Origin: JBLHKS01 sp047620505
Lineage (GTDB): Bacteria; Verrucomicrobiota; Verrucomicrobiia; Verrucomicrobiales; DEV007
Assembly: GCA_047620505.1 (NCBI GenBank)
Contig: JBLHKS010000001.1
Location: forward strand, 74,865 to 138,864
Direction: 5' to 3'
Length of the DNA stretch: 64,000 nt
This document shows, one piece after another, positions 43,931 through 52,800 of the stretch. A program made the translations under genes and the position numbers. Position 1 is the first letter of the stretch; each line of letters begins with the position of its first letter. Below the pieces are notes generated by a model, which did no database searches, was not told where the DNA came from, and saw only the letters and a program-made list of their open reading frames with translations.

Positions 43931-46900
43931 TCAAGCGGCCTGATCCAGATTCTTATAAGTATAACGGACCGGGAGCGTTCGCGCGATGATTTCGAACAAA
44001 TCCTCCCGCTTGAACGGCTTGGCGAGGAATTCCGCGCAACCGGCTTCCATGGCCGCCTGGCGCTGATCTTCCATCGCGAATGCAGTCAGAGAAACGATGA
44101 TCGGACGTTCGTTAGCCGGAGCTTCGGCGAGGATTTTTCGCGTTGCATCGGTTCCTCGCATATTAGGCATGTCTTCGTCCATAAAGATAATATGTGGACG
44201 CCAACTCCGCCATTTTTCGACCGCGATGACGCCGTCTTCCGCTTCCTGAAGAGTAAAGCCAGCTGAAGAGAGAAGTTTCTGCATCAGGAGTCGGTTCAGC
44301 GGCTGGTCTTCAGCGACTAGCACGCGGATCTCTTCGTGACCAGGCTCAAGACCGACGACGGTTCCCAATTCAATGGCTTCCGAACCTGATCCCGCGCTTG
44401 GAGCTTTCTGGATGTGCTCAACGCAGGGAATTTCGAGCGTGAAAAGCGTGCCGAAACCGATTCGACTCATCAGATCGACTTTTCCGCCCATCAACTCGGA
44501 AAAACTTTTCGAAATCGCGAGACCCAAGCCAGTTCCCTGGGTGGCGCGTTTGCCGAGCTCGGTCTGGACGAACTTCTGAAACAGCCGCGATTGGTCGATT
44601 TCGCTGATGCCCGGGCCGGTGTCGAAAACGCCGAATTCAAGCCGCAGGTTACGCCGATCGGGTGTCTCAGGATTTTCTGGCTCGGAGTCGCAGACGCCAA
44701 CGCGCAGGGCCACTCCGCCCTTTTCTGTGAACTTCACGGCGTTGCCGAGCAAATTGAGCAGAATTTGACGGAGTTTGCCTTTGTCAGCTTCGATCGTGAC
44801 GGGCAATTCCGTTAGTTTGACTATCTCCAAACCAATGCCTTTGGCCTCCGCTTTCATTTGAACCATTCCCGAGACGGAACTCAGCAGCTGCTCAAGTTCG
44901 AAGACTTCTGGAGTGAGTTCAGAGCCGCCAGCTTCGATCTGCGAGACTTCGAGAATGTCGTTGATCACGCCGAGCAGATGTTCGCCGCTCGAGTTGATAA
45001 TTCCGAGGTGATCGAGCTGCATTTTCGTCAGCTCGGCCTCTTGAGTCATCACTTCAGTGAATCCGATGATCGCGTTGAGCGGAGTCCGAACCTCGTGGGT
45101 CATTTTGGCCAGAAATTCGCTTTTTGCGTCGTTCGCCTCGTCGGCTACGCGTCGAGCTTCTTCGAGTTCGAGATTTTGCTGAGCTTCGCGCTCGCTTGCC
45201 CGAAACTGGGCGATTGCGATGCCGATCTGGCCTGCAAGCGACTGAAGCATCTTAGTTTCATCGTCTGTCCAGATGCGTTTCTCGCCGAAATGGTGAAGGA
45301 CGATCAAACCGTTGGCGAGATCGCTGTGAACGGTCCGGACGGCGAGAAGCGATTGGACGTTATCGTCGGCGAGGACGTGGAATGGAGCGATTTCGTCAGG
45401 CGTGATTACGGAACTCCGATCTTTCGCAAAGGGTGTGTCGCTGTTGAGAAGCTGGCGCATCACGGGAGTCGCTGTCGGGAGCTCCCGTCGGGCGAACGGC
45501 TGAGCTGGATCGGTAACGTGTTCGGAGAGGATCTCGGCGAAGCCTTCGTCGCCTTCGCTGCAGAACGCGACGTAGCAGCGGGCGACTCGAAAATGGTCGG
45601 AAAGTCGAGCGAGAGTCGCGTTGAACATCTCGGCGCTGTCCAGTCCGCTTCGGAATTCCGCAGTGGTGCGTTCCAGGAGCATGGCGCGCTGAATCTGACG
45701 AGCCAGGGCGGCCTCAGCGCGGCTTCGTTCGCTCTCCAACTGCTGTTGGCGAGTTTGCTCGCGATTCGCGCGTGATCGATGCAAAGAGAACAAGATAAAA
45801 CCGAGCAGGAGCGTTCCGCCGGTTCCAAAAGAGATCATCGCCCAGCGAGTTTGATACCATGGAGGGAGAATTCGGATACGGACTCTGGCTCGGTCATTCA
45901 GCCAGAGCGAGCCGTCCGATGCTTGAGCCAGAAATGTGTAGTTTCCGGGATTCAGGTGGGTGTAATTCGCTTCTAGAGTCGCGTCGCCGAGACGCCAGTT
46001 GTTGTCATGGCCTTCCAGCATGTAGCGATATCGAGTTTTGCTCGAGGAGGCGTAATTCATCGTGCCGAACCCGATAGTCATCGAGAGACGAGGGTCGTAA
46101 GCGACGTCAAACTGCTCGGTTGCTGCGAGTGGGCGAGTAAGAATGTCGCTTCGATCGGGATCGATTTCATTTCCGTAAAGTTTTAGCGAGGTCAGCAGCG
46201 GGCGCGTCGTCAGGAGCGGTTTGGGCAAATTTTGTGGGTCGATGATGTTAAAACCACCTGGACCGCCGACATAAATTCGTCCGTCCACAGCTTTGTGGAT
46301 CGATTTGGTATAAAACGTCGAACTCTGGAGGCCATCGCTCTGTCCAAATTTTCGGAAAGCGCTGGCTTTGGGGTTCTCGCGAACTTTTGGATTGAAACGA
46401 ATCAAGCCCGCACCGGTGGCTACCCAAAGTTGGCCCTCGTCATCCTCTGCTACTGAAAATGCGTCAGAATGGGGGAGTCGGGCACTTCGAGGAGTGTAGT
46501 TTTTTAAGGTTCCTGCGTTTGGATCGAACCTGGAAAATCCCCCGTTTTTCATTCCGATCCAGATCGTGCTGTTGGAACCTCCGGCAAGATCGGTGATGTT
46601 CTGCGAGGACAACTGGATATCTTTGTCATCGCAAAGGTCGAGGTATCGACTCCAGCTCTGAGAGATCGAATCGTACCACCAGAGCCCGTCGCTGAACGTG
46701 GCCACCCAGAGTCTACCATCCTCATCTTCGTGAAGATCGGTAACGTGCTGTCGAACTCCTTCCGCGATGCCTGTGTCGATCCGAACGAAACTGTCTGAGC
46801 TTTCTTCCCAACGAACCAGGCCATTTCCAAGGACGCCTACCCAGATGTTTCCATCCTCGGTTTCCAGTAAGGCCGTTATCGTGTCCCCGGGAATGCTTTG

Positions 46901-48247
46901 GAAGCTGTCCTGTTCGTGCTGAAAAATTTCGAAGCTGTCCATTCCCGAATCCAGCCTGCCCAAACCGCCGCTGGTCCCGACCCAGAGCCGGCCCTGGCTG
47001 TCTTCCATCACAACGGGAGCGAAGTTTCGAGGCAGACTTCCTGGATGTGCCGCATCCTGCCGGAAATGGACCGATTCGCCAGTTTCCGGGTCGAAGCGGT
47101 TCAGGCCGCCTTCGGTCCCGATCCAAATCGAACCATCAAGCGATGAGGCGAACCCGCGAACGCCCGAGTGGCTGAGCGAAGTGGGAACCGCCGGATCGGC
47201 CGCGTATTTCGGAAACCAGCTTTGCATCAGGCTGAATCTGCTAACTCCGCCGTCAGCAGCTGCTCCCAGCCAGAGGACTTCGCGTTTGTCCTCGAAAATC
47301 GTCGTGATCGGCCCGGCGACGATGCTTCCTTCGTCTCTCGTATCGTTCTCGTACCAAATCCACTCCCCGGATTTCGCCATGAATCGACCAAGGCCCCTCG
47401 AGGTTCCCGCCCAGAGAGTTCCTTTGCTGTCGCGGTGCAGCGAAAGCACGTTTGCTTCGATCTCGACTCGCGTCAGCACGGTTCCGTTCTGGCTGATTCG
47501 GAAAAGACCAGAACCCAGAGTCGCCATCCAGATCCCTTTCTCAGTATCGGCTGAAAGGGCCGAGATTTCCGAAGGCTCATTCCAAATTTCGACCCAATCA
47601 CTGGTTTCGTTCTGCCGATAGAGTCCACCCCCGTTCGTGGCGACCCAAAGCTTACCTTCTCGGTCCGTTATGATCGAGTGGATGACCTTGTTTTCCGTTG
47701 ATTCGCCGAGAGCAATCTGCTCGAACTGCGAAGTAGACCGATTGAAGCGATTGAGTCCGTTTTCGGTTCCAATCCAGAGTCCTCCATCGGAATGAATATG
47801 AAGCGAAGTGACCGAATTGTGGCTCAGACTCGTTAGATTTCCGCTCTCGGAGCGAAACCAAACGGTTTTTCCGGTTTTTGGCTGAAACCGCGCCAGGCCG
47901 TCTCCTGCGGTTCCGATCCAGAACCAACCTCCCTTGTCGGCGGCGATGGAGCGAAGGCCGCCGACCCATTTTTTGCCGCTCGAATCCGTCTCCAGCTCGT
48001 AGGACCGGAGGCGAATTCCGTTGAATTCAGTCAGGCCGTTCTCCGTGCCGATCCAGATTGCTCCTTCGTTATCAAAGACAATCCGATGAACGCCGCCGTC
48101 GCTCATTCCGTTCTGAGTCGAGAGATTCGCGAAAATAATTCGCTCATCGACATCAGCCTGGACCTCCGAAATACGGAGCCAGCAGCTGCTGAACGCAAAG
48201 CTCATGAGGAGCGCTGTCGCCAGCGCCTTACGGCAATGGAGAATCAC
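43931..48247 (-). CDS. Hybrid histidine kinase with extracytoplasmic two-component-regulator propeller
   Basis: About 1438 residues from GTG 48247. I prefer this start because it gives a signal peptide (ILHCRKALATALLMSFAF); a TTG at 48334 lies inside a plus-strand promoter. Layout: Reg_prop propeller repeats over the first ~700 residues (IWIGTENGLTEFNG, LWVATNGGGLYR, LWVGTSGGLGRLD), Y_Y_Y domain (RYMLEGHDNNWRLGD), one membrane helix, GAF-like domain, HisKA (MTHEVRTPLNAIIGF, His about 1051), HATPase (GTGLGLAISKSFSELMGG) and receiver (FMDEDMPNMRG, Asp about 1357). This is the architecture of polysaccharide-sensing one-protein two-component systems, but the Bacteroides-type AraC output domain is missing. 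Palindromes: 44882, 47254 (1 mismatch), 48180. Confidence 0.9.
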   Translation of the reverse strand: MILHCRKALATALLMSFAFSSCWLRISEVQADVDERIIFANLSTQNGMSDGGVHRIVFDNEGAIWIGTENGLTEFNGIRLRSYELETDSSGKKWVGGLRSIAADKGGWFWIGTAGDGLARFQPKTGKTVWFRSESGNLTSLSHNSVTSLHIHSDGGLWIGTENGLNRFNRSTSQFEQIALGESTENKVIHSIITDREGKLWVATNGGGLYRQNETSDWVEIWNEPSEISALSADTEKGIWMATLGSGLFRISQNGTVLTRVEIEANVLSLHRDSKGTLWAGTSRGLGRFMAKSGEWIWYENDTRDEGSIVAGPITTIFEDKREVLWLGAAADGGVSRFSLMQSWFPKYAADPAVPTSLSHSGVRGFASSLDGSIWIGTEGGLNRFDPETGESVHFRQDAAHPGSLPRNFAPVVMEDSQGRLWVGTSGGLGRLDSGMDSFEIFQHEQDSFQSIPGDTITALLETEDGNIWVGVLGNGLVRWEESSDSFVRIDTGIAEGVRQHVTDLHEDEDGRLWVATFSDGLWWYDSISQSWSRYLDLCDDKDIQLSSQNITDLAGGSNSTIWIGMKNGGFSRFDPNAGTLKNYTPRSARLPHSDAFSVAEDDEGQLWVATGAGLIRFNPKVRENPKASAFRKFGQSDGLQSSTFYTKSIHKAVDGRIYVGGPGGFNIIDPQNLPKPLLTTRPLLTSLKLYGNEIDPDRSDILTRPLAATEQFDVAYDPRLSMTIGFGTMNYASSSKTRYRYMLEGHDNNWRLGDATLEANYTHLNPGNYTFLAQASDGSLWLNDRARVRIRILPPWYQTRWAMISFGTGGTLLLGFILFSLHRSRANREQTRQQQLESERSRAEAALARQIQRAMLLERTTAEFRSGLDSAEMFNATLARLSDHFRVARCYVAFCSEGDEGFAEILSEHVTDPAQPFARRELPTATPVMRQLLNSDTPFAKDRSSVITPDEIAPFHVLADDNVQSLLAVRTVHSDLANGLIVLHHFGEKRIWTDDETKMLQSLAGQIGIAIAQFRASEREAQQNLELEEARRVADEANDAKSEFLAKMTHEVRTPLNAIIGFTEVMTQEAELTKMQLDHLGIINSSGEHLLGVINDILEVSQIEAGGSELTPEVFELEQLLSSVSGMVQMKAEAKGIGLEIVKLTELPVTIEADKGKLRQILLNLLGNAVKFTEKGGVALRVGVCDSEPENPETPDRRNLRLEFGVFDTGPGISEIDQSRLFQKFVQTELGKRATQGTGLGLAISKSFSELMGGKVDLMSRIGFGTLFTLEIPCVEHIQKAPSAGSGSEAIELGTVVGLEPGHEEIRVLVAEDQPLNRLLMQKLLSSAGFTLQEAEDGVIAVEKWRSWRPHIIFMDEDMPNMRGTDATRKILAEAPANERPIIVSLTAFAMEDQRQAAMEAGCAEFLAKPFKREDLFEIIARTLPVRYTYKNLDQAA

Positions 48248-48327
48248 GGATTTAGGGAACGAGGAATTGGGGAAAAGGGGGAGGTGTCCAAACAAGAAGT
48301 CCAAAAAGTTATCAAACCTTAATATGT

Positions 48328-48356
48328 TTGACAATTTTTGTTTTTATAAATATTAT
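48328..48356 (+). promoter_or_regulatory. Near-consensus sigma70-type promoter
   Basis: TTGACA (48328-48333), 17-nt AT-rich spacer, TATTAT (48351-48356); one base from the perfect consensus pair. Predicted transcription starts near 48363 and reads toward the pilin-like gene at 48434. It lies in the divergent gap upstream of the histidine kinase. Confidence 0.75.
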
Positions 48357-48433
48357 AGACGAGTTCGCGACATTCAAATCTTTTTTGGTGTTGTGAGGGT
48401 AAAGCCCTGCCTTGGATCTCGATCTATTTTGAT

Positions 48434-48889
48434 TTGAAAGTCTCACCTGCAATTTCCAAGACTCGCCATGCGGCTCGAATTCGGTTCATCCGGAGAAAGG
48501 GCCGTTTGGGCGGCTTGAGCTTGATGGAGGTCCTGGTGGTGATCGCGATCATCGCGGTTCTGGCGGCTTTGGCGCTTCCAGCGATTGAAAATATCCACGG
48601 AACGGCGAACAAAACGGCCGCGCTAAGCAATGCCCAGCGGATTGCCTCGACATCGAGCGCGCTGGCTTCGATGGGAGTGGCTCACGTCTTGCCTGATTCG
48701 CTTGGCGGGGTCGAGGCGACTGCTCGTCTGCTTCGAGAAGGCGTGACGGTATCGGAAGGGATTTTCGCGGGGCAGTTTTTCGTGGTTACCGGGATGACGG
48801 ACGACGACATCCTCGCTGCGGCCGCTTATCTGGAAACTGTCTACGATTTTGCGGAAGTTCGGCTGGTTTACGATCCCGAGAAGACTTGA
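48434..48889 (+). CDS. Type IV pilin/pseudopilin-like protein
   Basis: 151 residues from TTG 48434 (no better start is in frame). Basic leader, then the prepilin cleavage and methylation motif GGLSLMEV and hydrophobic helix VLVVIAIIAVLAALALPAIE. Glu+5 is present, while the +1 residue is Leu rather than Phe. The C-terminal part is small and lacks the Cys pair of major pilins, suggesting a minor pseudopilin of a type II secretion or pilus-like machine. No other pilus gene is nearby. It sits 74 nt before the Lon-fold gene in the same direction, behind the strong promoter. Confidence 0.75.
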   Translation: MKVSPAISKTRHAARIRFIRRKGRLGGLSLMEVLVVIAIIAVLAALALPAIENIHGTANKTAALSNAQRIASTSSALASMGVAHVLPDSLGGVEATARLLREGVTVSEGIFAGQFFVVTGMTDDDILAAAAYLETVYDFAEVRLVYDPEKT

Positions 48890-48962
48890 GATCAGGCTAT
48901 CCGGGGTCAAAAGACCGCAAAAATTGCGTGTTCGACTTCGGGATTCGTGCGAGAATCTGCCC

Positions 48963-50711
48963 ATGAAATTTCGGAGAGGCTTTTGTTTCGTGTGGGTGCT
49001 GATTTTGGTCTCTGCGCTGGCAGGAAAACTATTGGCTCAGGCGGAAGGGGAGGAGGAAGAAGTGTCTTTTGGTAATGACTACCTTGAGGGCGAACCTGGG
49101 GTAAAATTGTTCGATTCCAGAAAACTGACCCTTGGACCTCTCGCTAGTCGAATTCTGCTGGAAGCACTGGTTGCTGCAGCTGTAAATACAAATTCCAGTT
49201 ATACCGAGAGACGCTCGAAATCGATCGCGATTGCCCTGCAGATCGATCCTCAGCATTCGTTAGCAGTCGGTGCAAACGCGTTGTTTCTGGAGAAAAGAAC
49301 TCCCGATTCAATAAAGGGATTTCGCACGCTCACGGAAATTGCCGAGGTGCTCTGGCTCGCTACAAAACGTCTTCAAACAGGGTCAGAGGCGGATCGGACG
49401 CTTGCGAAGTACCTCACAGATGTCGCTTGGTTGTGTAAACCAAAAGACGCTGACTTTGTCTCCCTGCTGCAGGAAGCGCGAGAAGATGGCTTCGTCGGGG
49501 ATTGGTCGACAATCTTCCTTCCACCGGGGCCTACTATGGACGAAATCGAGCGTGAGAAATTGGTCAAAGCTGTTTTCGCCTCAACTAGCGGTGAAGCAAA
49601 TGCTCTGATTCTCACCCGAGTTGGAGATCGTTATTACGGAAAATCGATTCCCGTAAAAGTCGAGTCCGAGAGGAATGAACCGTTCAAAAGGGAATCCAGA
49701 GTTGATATCGATATCAGAGCTATTGACCGTAGTAATCTTGATTATTGGACTCCGATCCCGTTGCTGATTCAGAAAAGGGCAGGCGAAAAGTGGCGCACTG
49801 GATACATAATCTCAGCCACGTTGACGGGCGAATTTGCAGGGAAGGACATCGGAGGATCATCCGTCGCCACCGCACTGGCCTTGGAAATGCTTCCTGAAGG
49901 CAAATCATATGATCCCGACTTTGCGGTCAGCGGCGTGCTCATTAAAGATGGGCAAATTGGCCGCGTAGGCGCGATTATTGAGAAAATTAAAGGAGCGGCC
50001 AAATCCGGGTGCACCCACGTGGCCTTACCTAAGGAAAATGTCATCGAGTTGATGGACCATGTTGTGAGCGAAGGATTTTCTGACCTGTTGAAAGTGCAGG
50101 TGTTTGCTGTGGAAGAATTCGATGAAGTAAAAGCGCTTGCTTTGACTGGTGAGCATCGGGATTTCCTCGTGAACGAATCGCTCAAGATTTACGCTGAAAC
50201 GGCTGCGAAAATTGCTCGATTTGAAGACCCTAAAGATCTTTCCCGTTTTCCTGCGTTAGTCGAGCGGCTCCGCAAGGTCGTCGAGTTGACCCCGAATCAC
50301 TGGTCGGCGAGAATTCTTCTGGCTGAGGCATCAGGGAAGGGACCGAAAGTGCTTTCGATCGGACGATCGTTCCTCATCCTTCAGGCGCTCTCGGAAAAAG
50401 TTGAAGATTCACTGCAACTCAGCGACGAGCTGATGACCGAACTCTCTGAGGTAACGCTCGATAGAACTCGATTCCATCCAGCTCTTCAGCCTCTCATCCA
50501 GGCCCTTCGGACGATTCAAGAAGCCGAAACTGAACGCCGTCGGATCAGCAGTGCTCGGCTCGACGGAAAGACCTGGCAGCAATTGCGCTCGGAAGGAGAT
50601 GCGCTGGTTGAAAATACGCTGGATGAAATCAATTCCAGAGTGGAACTGAAAGTTGGGCTAGATCGCTTGCGAATTGAACCGCTGGACATTCACGGTGCCG
50701 AACAACGTTAA
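48963..50711 (+). CDS. Exported protein with Lon-protease-like (S16) domain
   Basis: 582 residues from ATG 48963, which begins a signal peptide (MKFRRGFCFVWVLILVSALA). After ~240 residues without recognised motif, residues ~260-420 match the Lon proteolytic fold: KDIGGSSVATALALEM around the Ser position (S299), AVSGVLIKDGQIGRVGAIIE and KIKGAAKSGCTHVALPKEN. Aligned to Lon GGLKEKLLAAH, the catalytic Lys column reads Ile (GAIIEKIKGAA), so the Ser-Lys dyad looks broken. There is no AAA+ domain. The C-terminal ~150 residues are helical. It may be an inactive or alternatively configured periplasmic Lon-fold protein; partner unknown. It overlaps the cytochrome gene start. Confidence 0.75.
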   Translation: MKFRRGFCFVWVLILVSALAGKLLAQAEGEEEEVSFGNDYLEGEPGVKLFDSRKLTLGPLASRILLEALVAAAVNTNSSYTERRSKSIAIALQIDPQHSLAVGANALFLEKRTPDSIKGFRTLTEIAEVLWLATKRLQTGSEADRTLAKYLTDVAWLCKPKDADFVSLLQEAREDGFVGDWSTIFLPPGPTMDEIEREKLVKAVFASTSGEANALILTRVGDRYYGKSIPVKVESERNEPFKRESRVDIDIRAIDRSNLDYWTPIPLLIQKRAGEKWRTGYIISATLTGEFAGKDIGGSSVATALALEMLPEGKSYDPDFAVSGVLIKDGQIGRVGAIIEKIKGAAKSGCTHVALPKENVIELMDHVVSEGFSDLLKVQVFAVEEFDEVKALALTGEHRDFLVNESLKIYAETAAKIARFEDPKDLSRFPALVERLRKVVELTPNHWSARILLAEASGKGPKVLSIGRSFLILQALSEKVEDSLQLSDELMTELSEVTLDRTRFHPALQPLIQALRTIQEAETERRRISSARLDGKTWQQLRSEGDALVENTLDEINSRVELKVGLDRLRIEPLDIHGAEQR

Positions 50712-51471
50712 ATCGATCCCTCGATCTTTGATCTGGGTGCCAGCAGCTGCTGGTTTACTTGTGATCATCGCGGTTTGGCATTCTGGCGCTGATGATTCGA
50801 AATCTGACGCTCCAAAAGCGCCGGAAATCGCGGTAGAGAAATCTGATTCGATTCCAGCCACAATTTCGATGGCCAAACAGGGAATCGAGGGCGTTTTCGG
50901 TTCGGTCTGTGCGGCCTGTCACGGCGTGGAAGGGGAGGGAAATCCCGAATTGAAGGCTCCGTCAATCGCCGGAATGCCGGCGTGGTATGTCGAAATTCAG
51001 CTGGAAAAATTTCGCTCCGGAATTCGGGGGGCGCATCCGGAAGACTTGGAAGGCACGCAAATGCGAGCGATGTCCATCGTGCTCAAACCGGAGTGGATCC
51101 AGCCGATGGCGAAACACGTCGCGGCACTGAAACCGAGATCCACTGAAAACACGCTCGGCGGCGATGGCGACGAAGTTGCCTGGCTTTACGAGCAACAATG
51201 CATGGCCTGCCACCGTTACAATGGCCAGGGCGAACGGGTTTTCCGCTCGGCACCGCTGACGACGCTCCCCGACTGGTATCTCGCTGCTGCGCTCCGGAAA
51301 TACCGCGATGGGATTCGAGGGCCAGATGAAAAGGAAGACCCGGACGCCTGGAAAATGCATCAGCAGGCCAGGCTCCTTTCGGATGAGCTGATCGTCGATC
51401 TCGCGGCTTACATTGCTGAGTTGGCCCAGACCTATCCGCCCGGCGTGAGGCGTGGTCGTGTTCGCCGCTGA
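50695..51471 (+). CDS. Dihaem cytochrome c
   Basis: About 258 residues from GTG 50695 (TTG 50674 is possible), overlapping the preceding gene by 17 nt. An N-terminal signal/anchor (LIWVPAAAGLLVIIAVWHSG) is followed by two haem-c sites, CAACH (72-76) and CMACH (169-173). Each is followed by a similar segment (GMPAWYVEIQLEKFRSGIRG; LPDWYLAAALRKYRDGIRG), so the protein is an internal duplication of a cytochrome c4/c553-like unit. It transfers electrons in the periplasm. A perfect palindrome at 50741 encodes PAAAG in the anchor. Confidence 0.88.
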   Translation: MPNNVKSIPRSLIWVPAAAGLLVIIAVWHSGADDSKSDAPKAPEIAVEKSDSIPATISMAKQGIEGVFGSVCAACHGVEGEGNPELKAPSIAGMPAWYVEIQLEKFRSGIRGAHPEDLEGTQMRAMSIVLKPEWIQPMAKHVAALKPRSTENTLGGDGDEVAWLYEQQCMACHRYNGQGERVFRSAPLTTLPDWYLAAALRKYRDGIRGPDEKEDPDAWKMHQQARLLSDELIVDLAAYIAELAQTYPPGVRRGRVRR

Positions 51472-51507
51472 ACTCAACTTGCGCTTGCATCTTTGTCAGG
51501 ATCGCCA

Positions 51508-51933
51508 ATGATCGGCCCCGAAATGAAAGTAATTATGATCTACGGGAGCGCCAACGACATGGCGTTCATGGACATCGGAAAAGACTACCTCAAAGAGAAG
51601 AGCATTGCCTTCGAGGAAAAGGTCCTTTCCGCTCACCGCGACCTGCCGGAATTGATGGACTACATCGATGAGCTGAACAAGCTGGATGAAAAAATGGTGA
51701 TCATCGCGATCGCTGGTTTGTCTGCCGCTTTGCCAGGAGTTGTCGCTGTAAAAACCGAGATCCCTGTGGTCGGCGTGCCGGTCCCGGGTGGTCCCCTGAA
51801 TGGCATCGATGCGCTTCTGGCCATCTGCCAGGTGCCGGGTCAGGTTCCGCTTGGAACAGTCGGTCTGCACAAAAAAGCGCCGCTGAACGCCTGCATGTTC
51901 GCTGAGCGGATCCTCAATTTGAGCGGTTCCTGA
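51508..51933 (+). CDS. PurE-like protein (N5-CAIR mutase/AIR carboxylase family)
   Basis: 141 residues from ATG 51508 (51493 and 51523 are alternatives). PurE layout: IYGSANDMAFM (usual GSxSDxxxM), VLSAHRDLPEL (His and Arg kept), IAIAGLSAALPGVVAVKTEI (the usual AHLPG His is Ala), VVGVPVPGG, GIDALLAICQVPGQVPLGTV and NACMFAERIL. Shorter than the usual ~160 residues. Probably acts in purine synthesis on carboxyaminoimidazole ribonucleotide, but the changed loops mean a PurE paralogue with another role is possible. No other purine gene is adjacent. Its end abuts the convergent nadK. Confidence 0.75.
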   Translation: MIGPEMKVIMIYGSANDMAFMDIGKDYLKEKSIAFEEKVLSAHRDLPELMDYIDELNKLDEKMVIIAIAGLSAALPGVVAVKTEIPVVGVPVPGGPLNGIDALLAICQVPGQVPLGTVGLHKKAPLNACMFAERILNLSGS

Positions 51934-52800
51934 TCAGCTGTTGCTGCCGGACCACTCAAGCTTTTTGCGCAGTACTCCGTAGAAGGAGTGCTGCGCCGAA
52001 GTAACGAGTGGAACTGTGAAATCCGCGCGTCGGATTTCGAGTCGAGTCGCGGAGCCAACGCGGTGGACGTCCTGACCATCGACGGTCATGAAAACAGCGT
52101 CCCGTTGCTCAGGCGCTTCGATTTCGATGATCGATTTCTGGCTAACGACCAGCGGGCGGCTTGCGAGCGAATGTGGGCAGACGGGCGTGACCACGAAGAC
52201 CTCGGCTTCCGGTTCGATCAGCGGTCCGCCTGCTGACAGCGAGTAAGCCGTAGATCCGGTTGGCGTCGCGACGATCAAGCCGTCGCCGGAAAATCGCGTC
52301 AGAAATTCGCCGTTCACCTTGGCCTGAACCCGGACCAGCCGCGAGACCCCGCCGCGCGAAACCGAAACTTCGTTTAGCGCAAACCACTCTTTGGTTAGCT
52401 GCCCATCTTCAAAAACGCGAACCGCAATCACGGAGCGTTGGCTCAATTTGTAAGCGCGCTCAGCGATCAGCGAAACGACCTCGTCGAGTCTTTCGGTGGT
52501 CGCCAAAGTCAGAAATCCGAGCGTCCCGATGTTGATTGCGGCGATCGGCTTGACGCGCGCGCCGACTGCTTCGACGAAATGCAGAATCGTGCCGTCTCCG
52601 CCGAGCAGGACGACCAAATCGATCTCGTCCATCAGCTCCAAAACGTTTCGCCCGTCCGATTTCCCAATCAGCTGAGCCGTTTTTTCCTCGAGGCGCGTCT
52701 CGATGCCTGCGGCTTCGAATTTCGCCAGCAGCTGCTGAAGCACGTCGGCGGCACCTGGCTTTTCGGTATTGACTATTATCCCTGTTAGTGGCCCATCCAT
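51934..52800 (-). CDS. nadK: NAD kinase
   Basis: 288 residues from ATG 52800. Motifs: LLGGDGTILH (the conserved GGDGT with catalytic Asp), INIGTLGFLTL, FALNEVSVSRG (the NE/D substrate segment) and TPTGSTAYSLSAGGP. Phosphorylates NAD to NADP with ATP in the cytoplasm. Last gene of a compact operon: its start overlaps the end of tlyA by 16 nt. Together with nadE elsewhere in the window it covers the last NAD(P) steps. A perfect palindrome at 52726 encodes QQLL (22-25). Confidence 0.95.
   Translation of the reverse strand: MDGPLTGIIVNTEKPGAADVLQQLLAKFEAAGIETRLEEKTAQLIGKSDGRNVLELMDEIDLVVLLGGDGTILHFVEAVGARVKPIAAINIGTLGFLTLATTERLDEVVSLIAERAYKLSQRSVIAVRVFEDGQLTKEWFALNEVSVSRGGVSRLVRVQAKVNGEFLTRFSGDGLIVATPTGSTAYSLSAGGPLIEPEAEVFVVTPVCPHSLASRPLVVSQKSIIEIEAPEQRDAVFMTVDGQDVHRVGSATRLEIRRADFTVPLVTSAQHSFYGVLRKKLEWSGSNS

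Noticed and set aside
48248..48334. TTG 48334 as the histidine kinase start
   Set aside because: It places the start codon inside the strong plus-strand promoter and puts a long non-signal leader before the signal peptide; GTG 48247 fits better.
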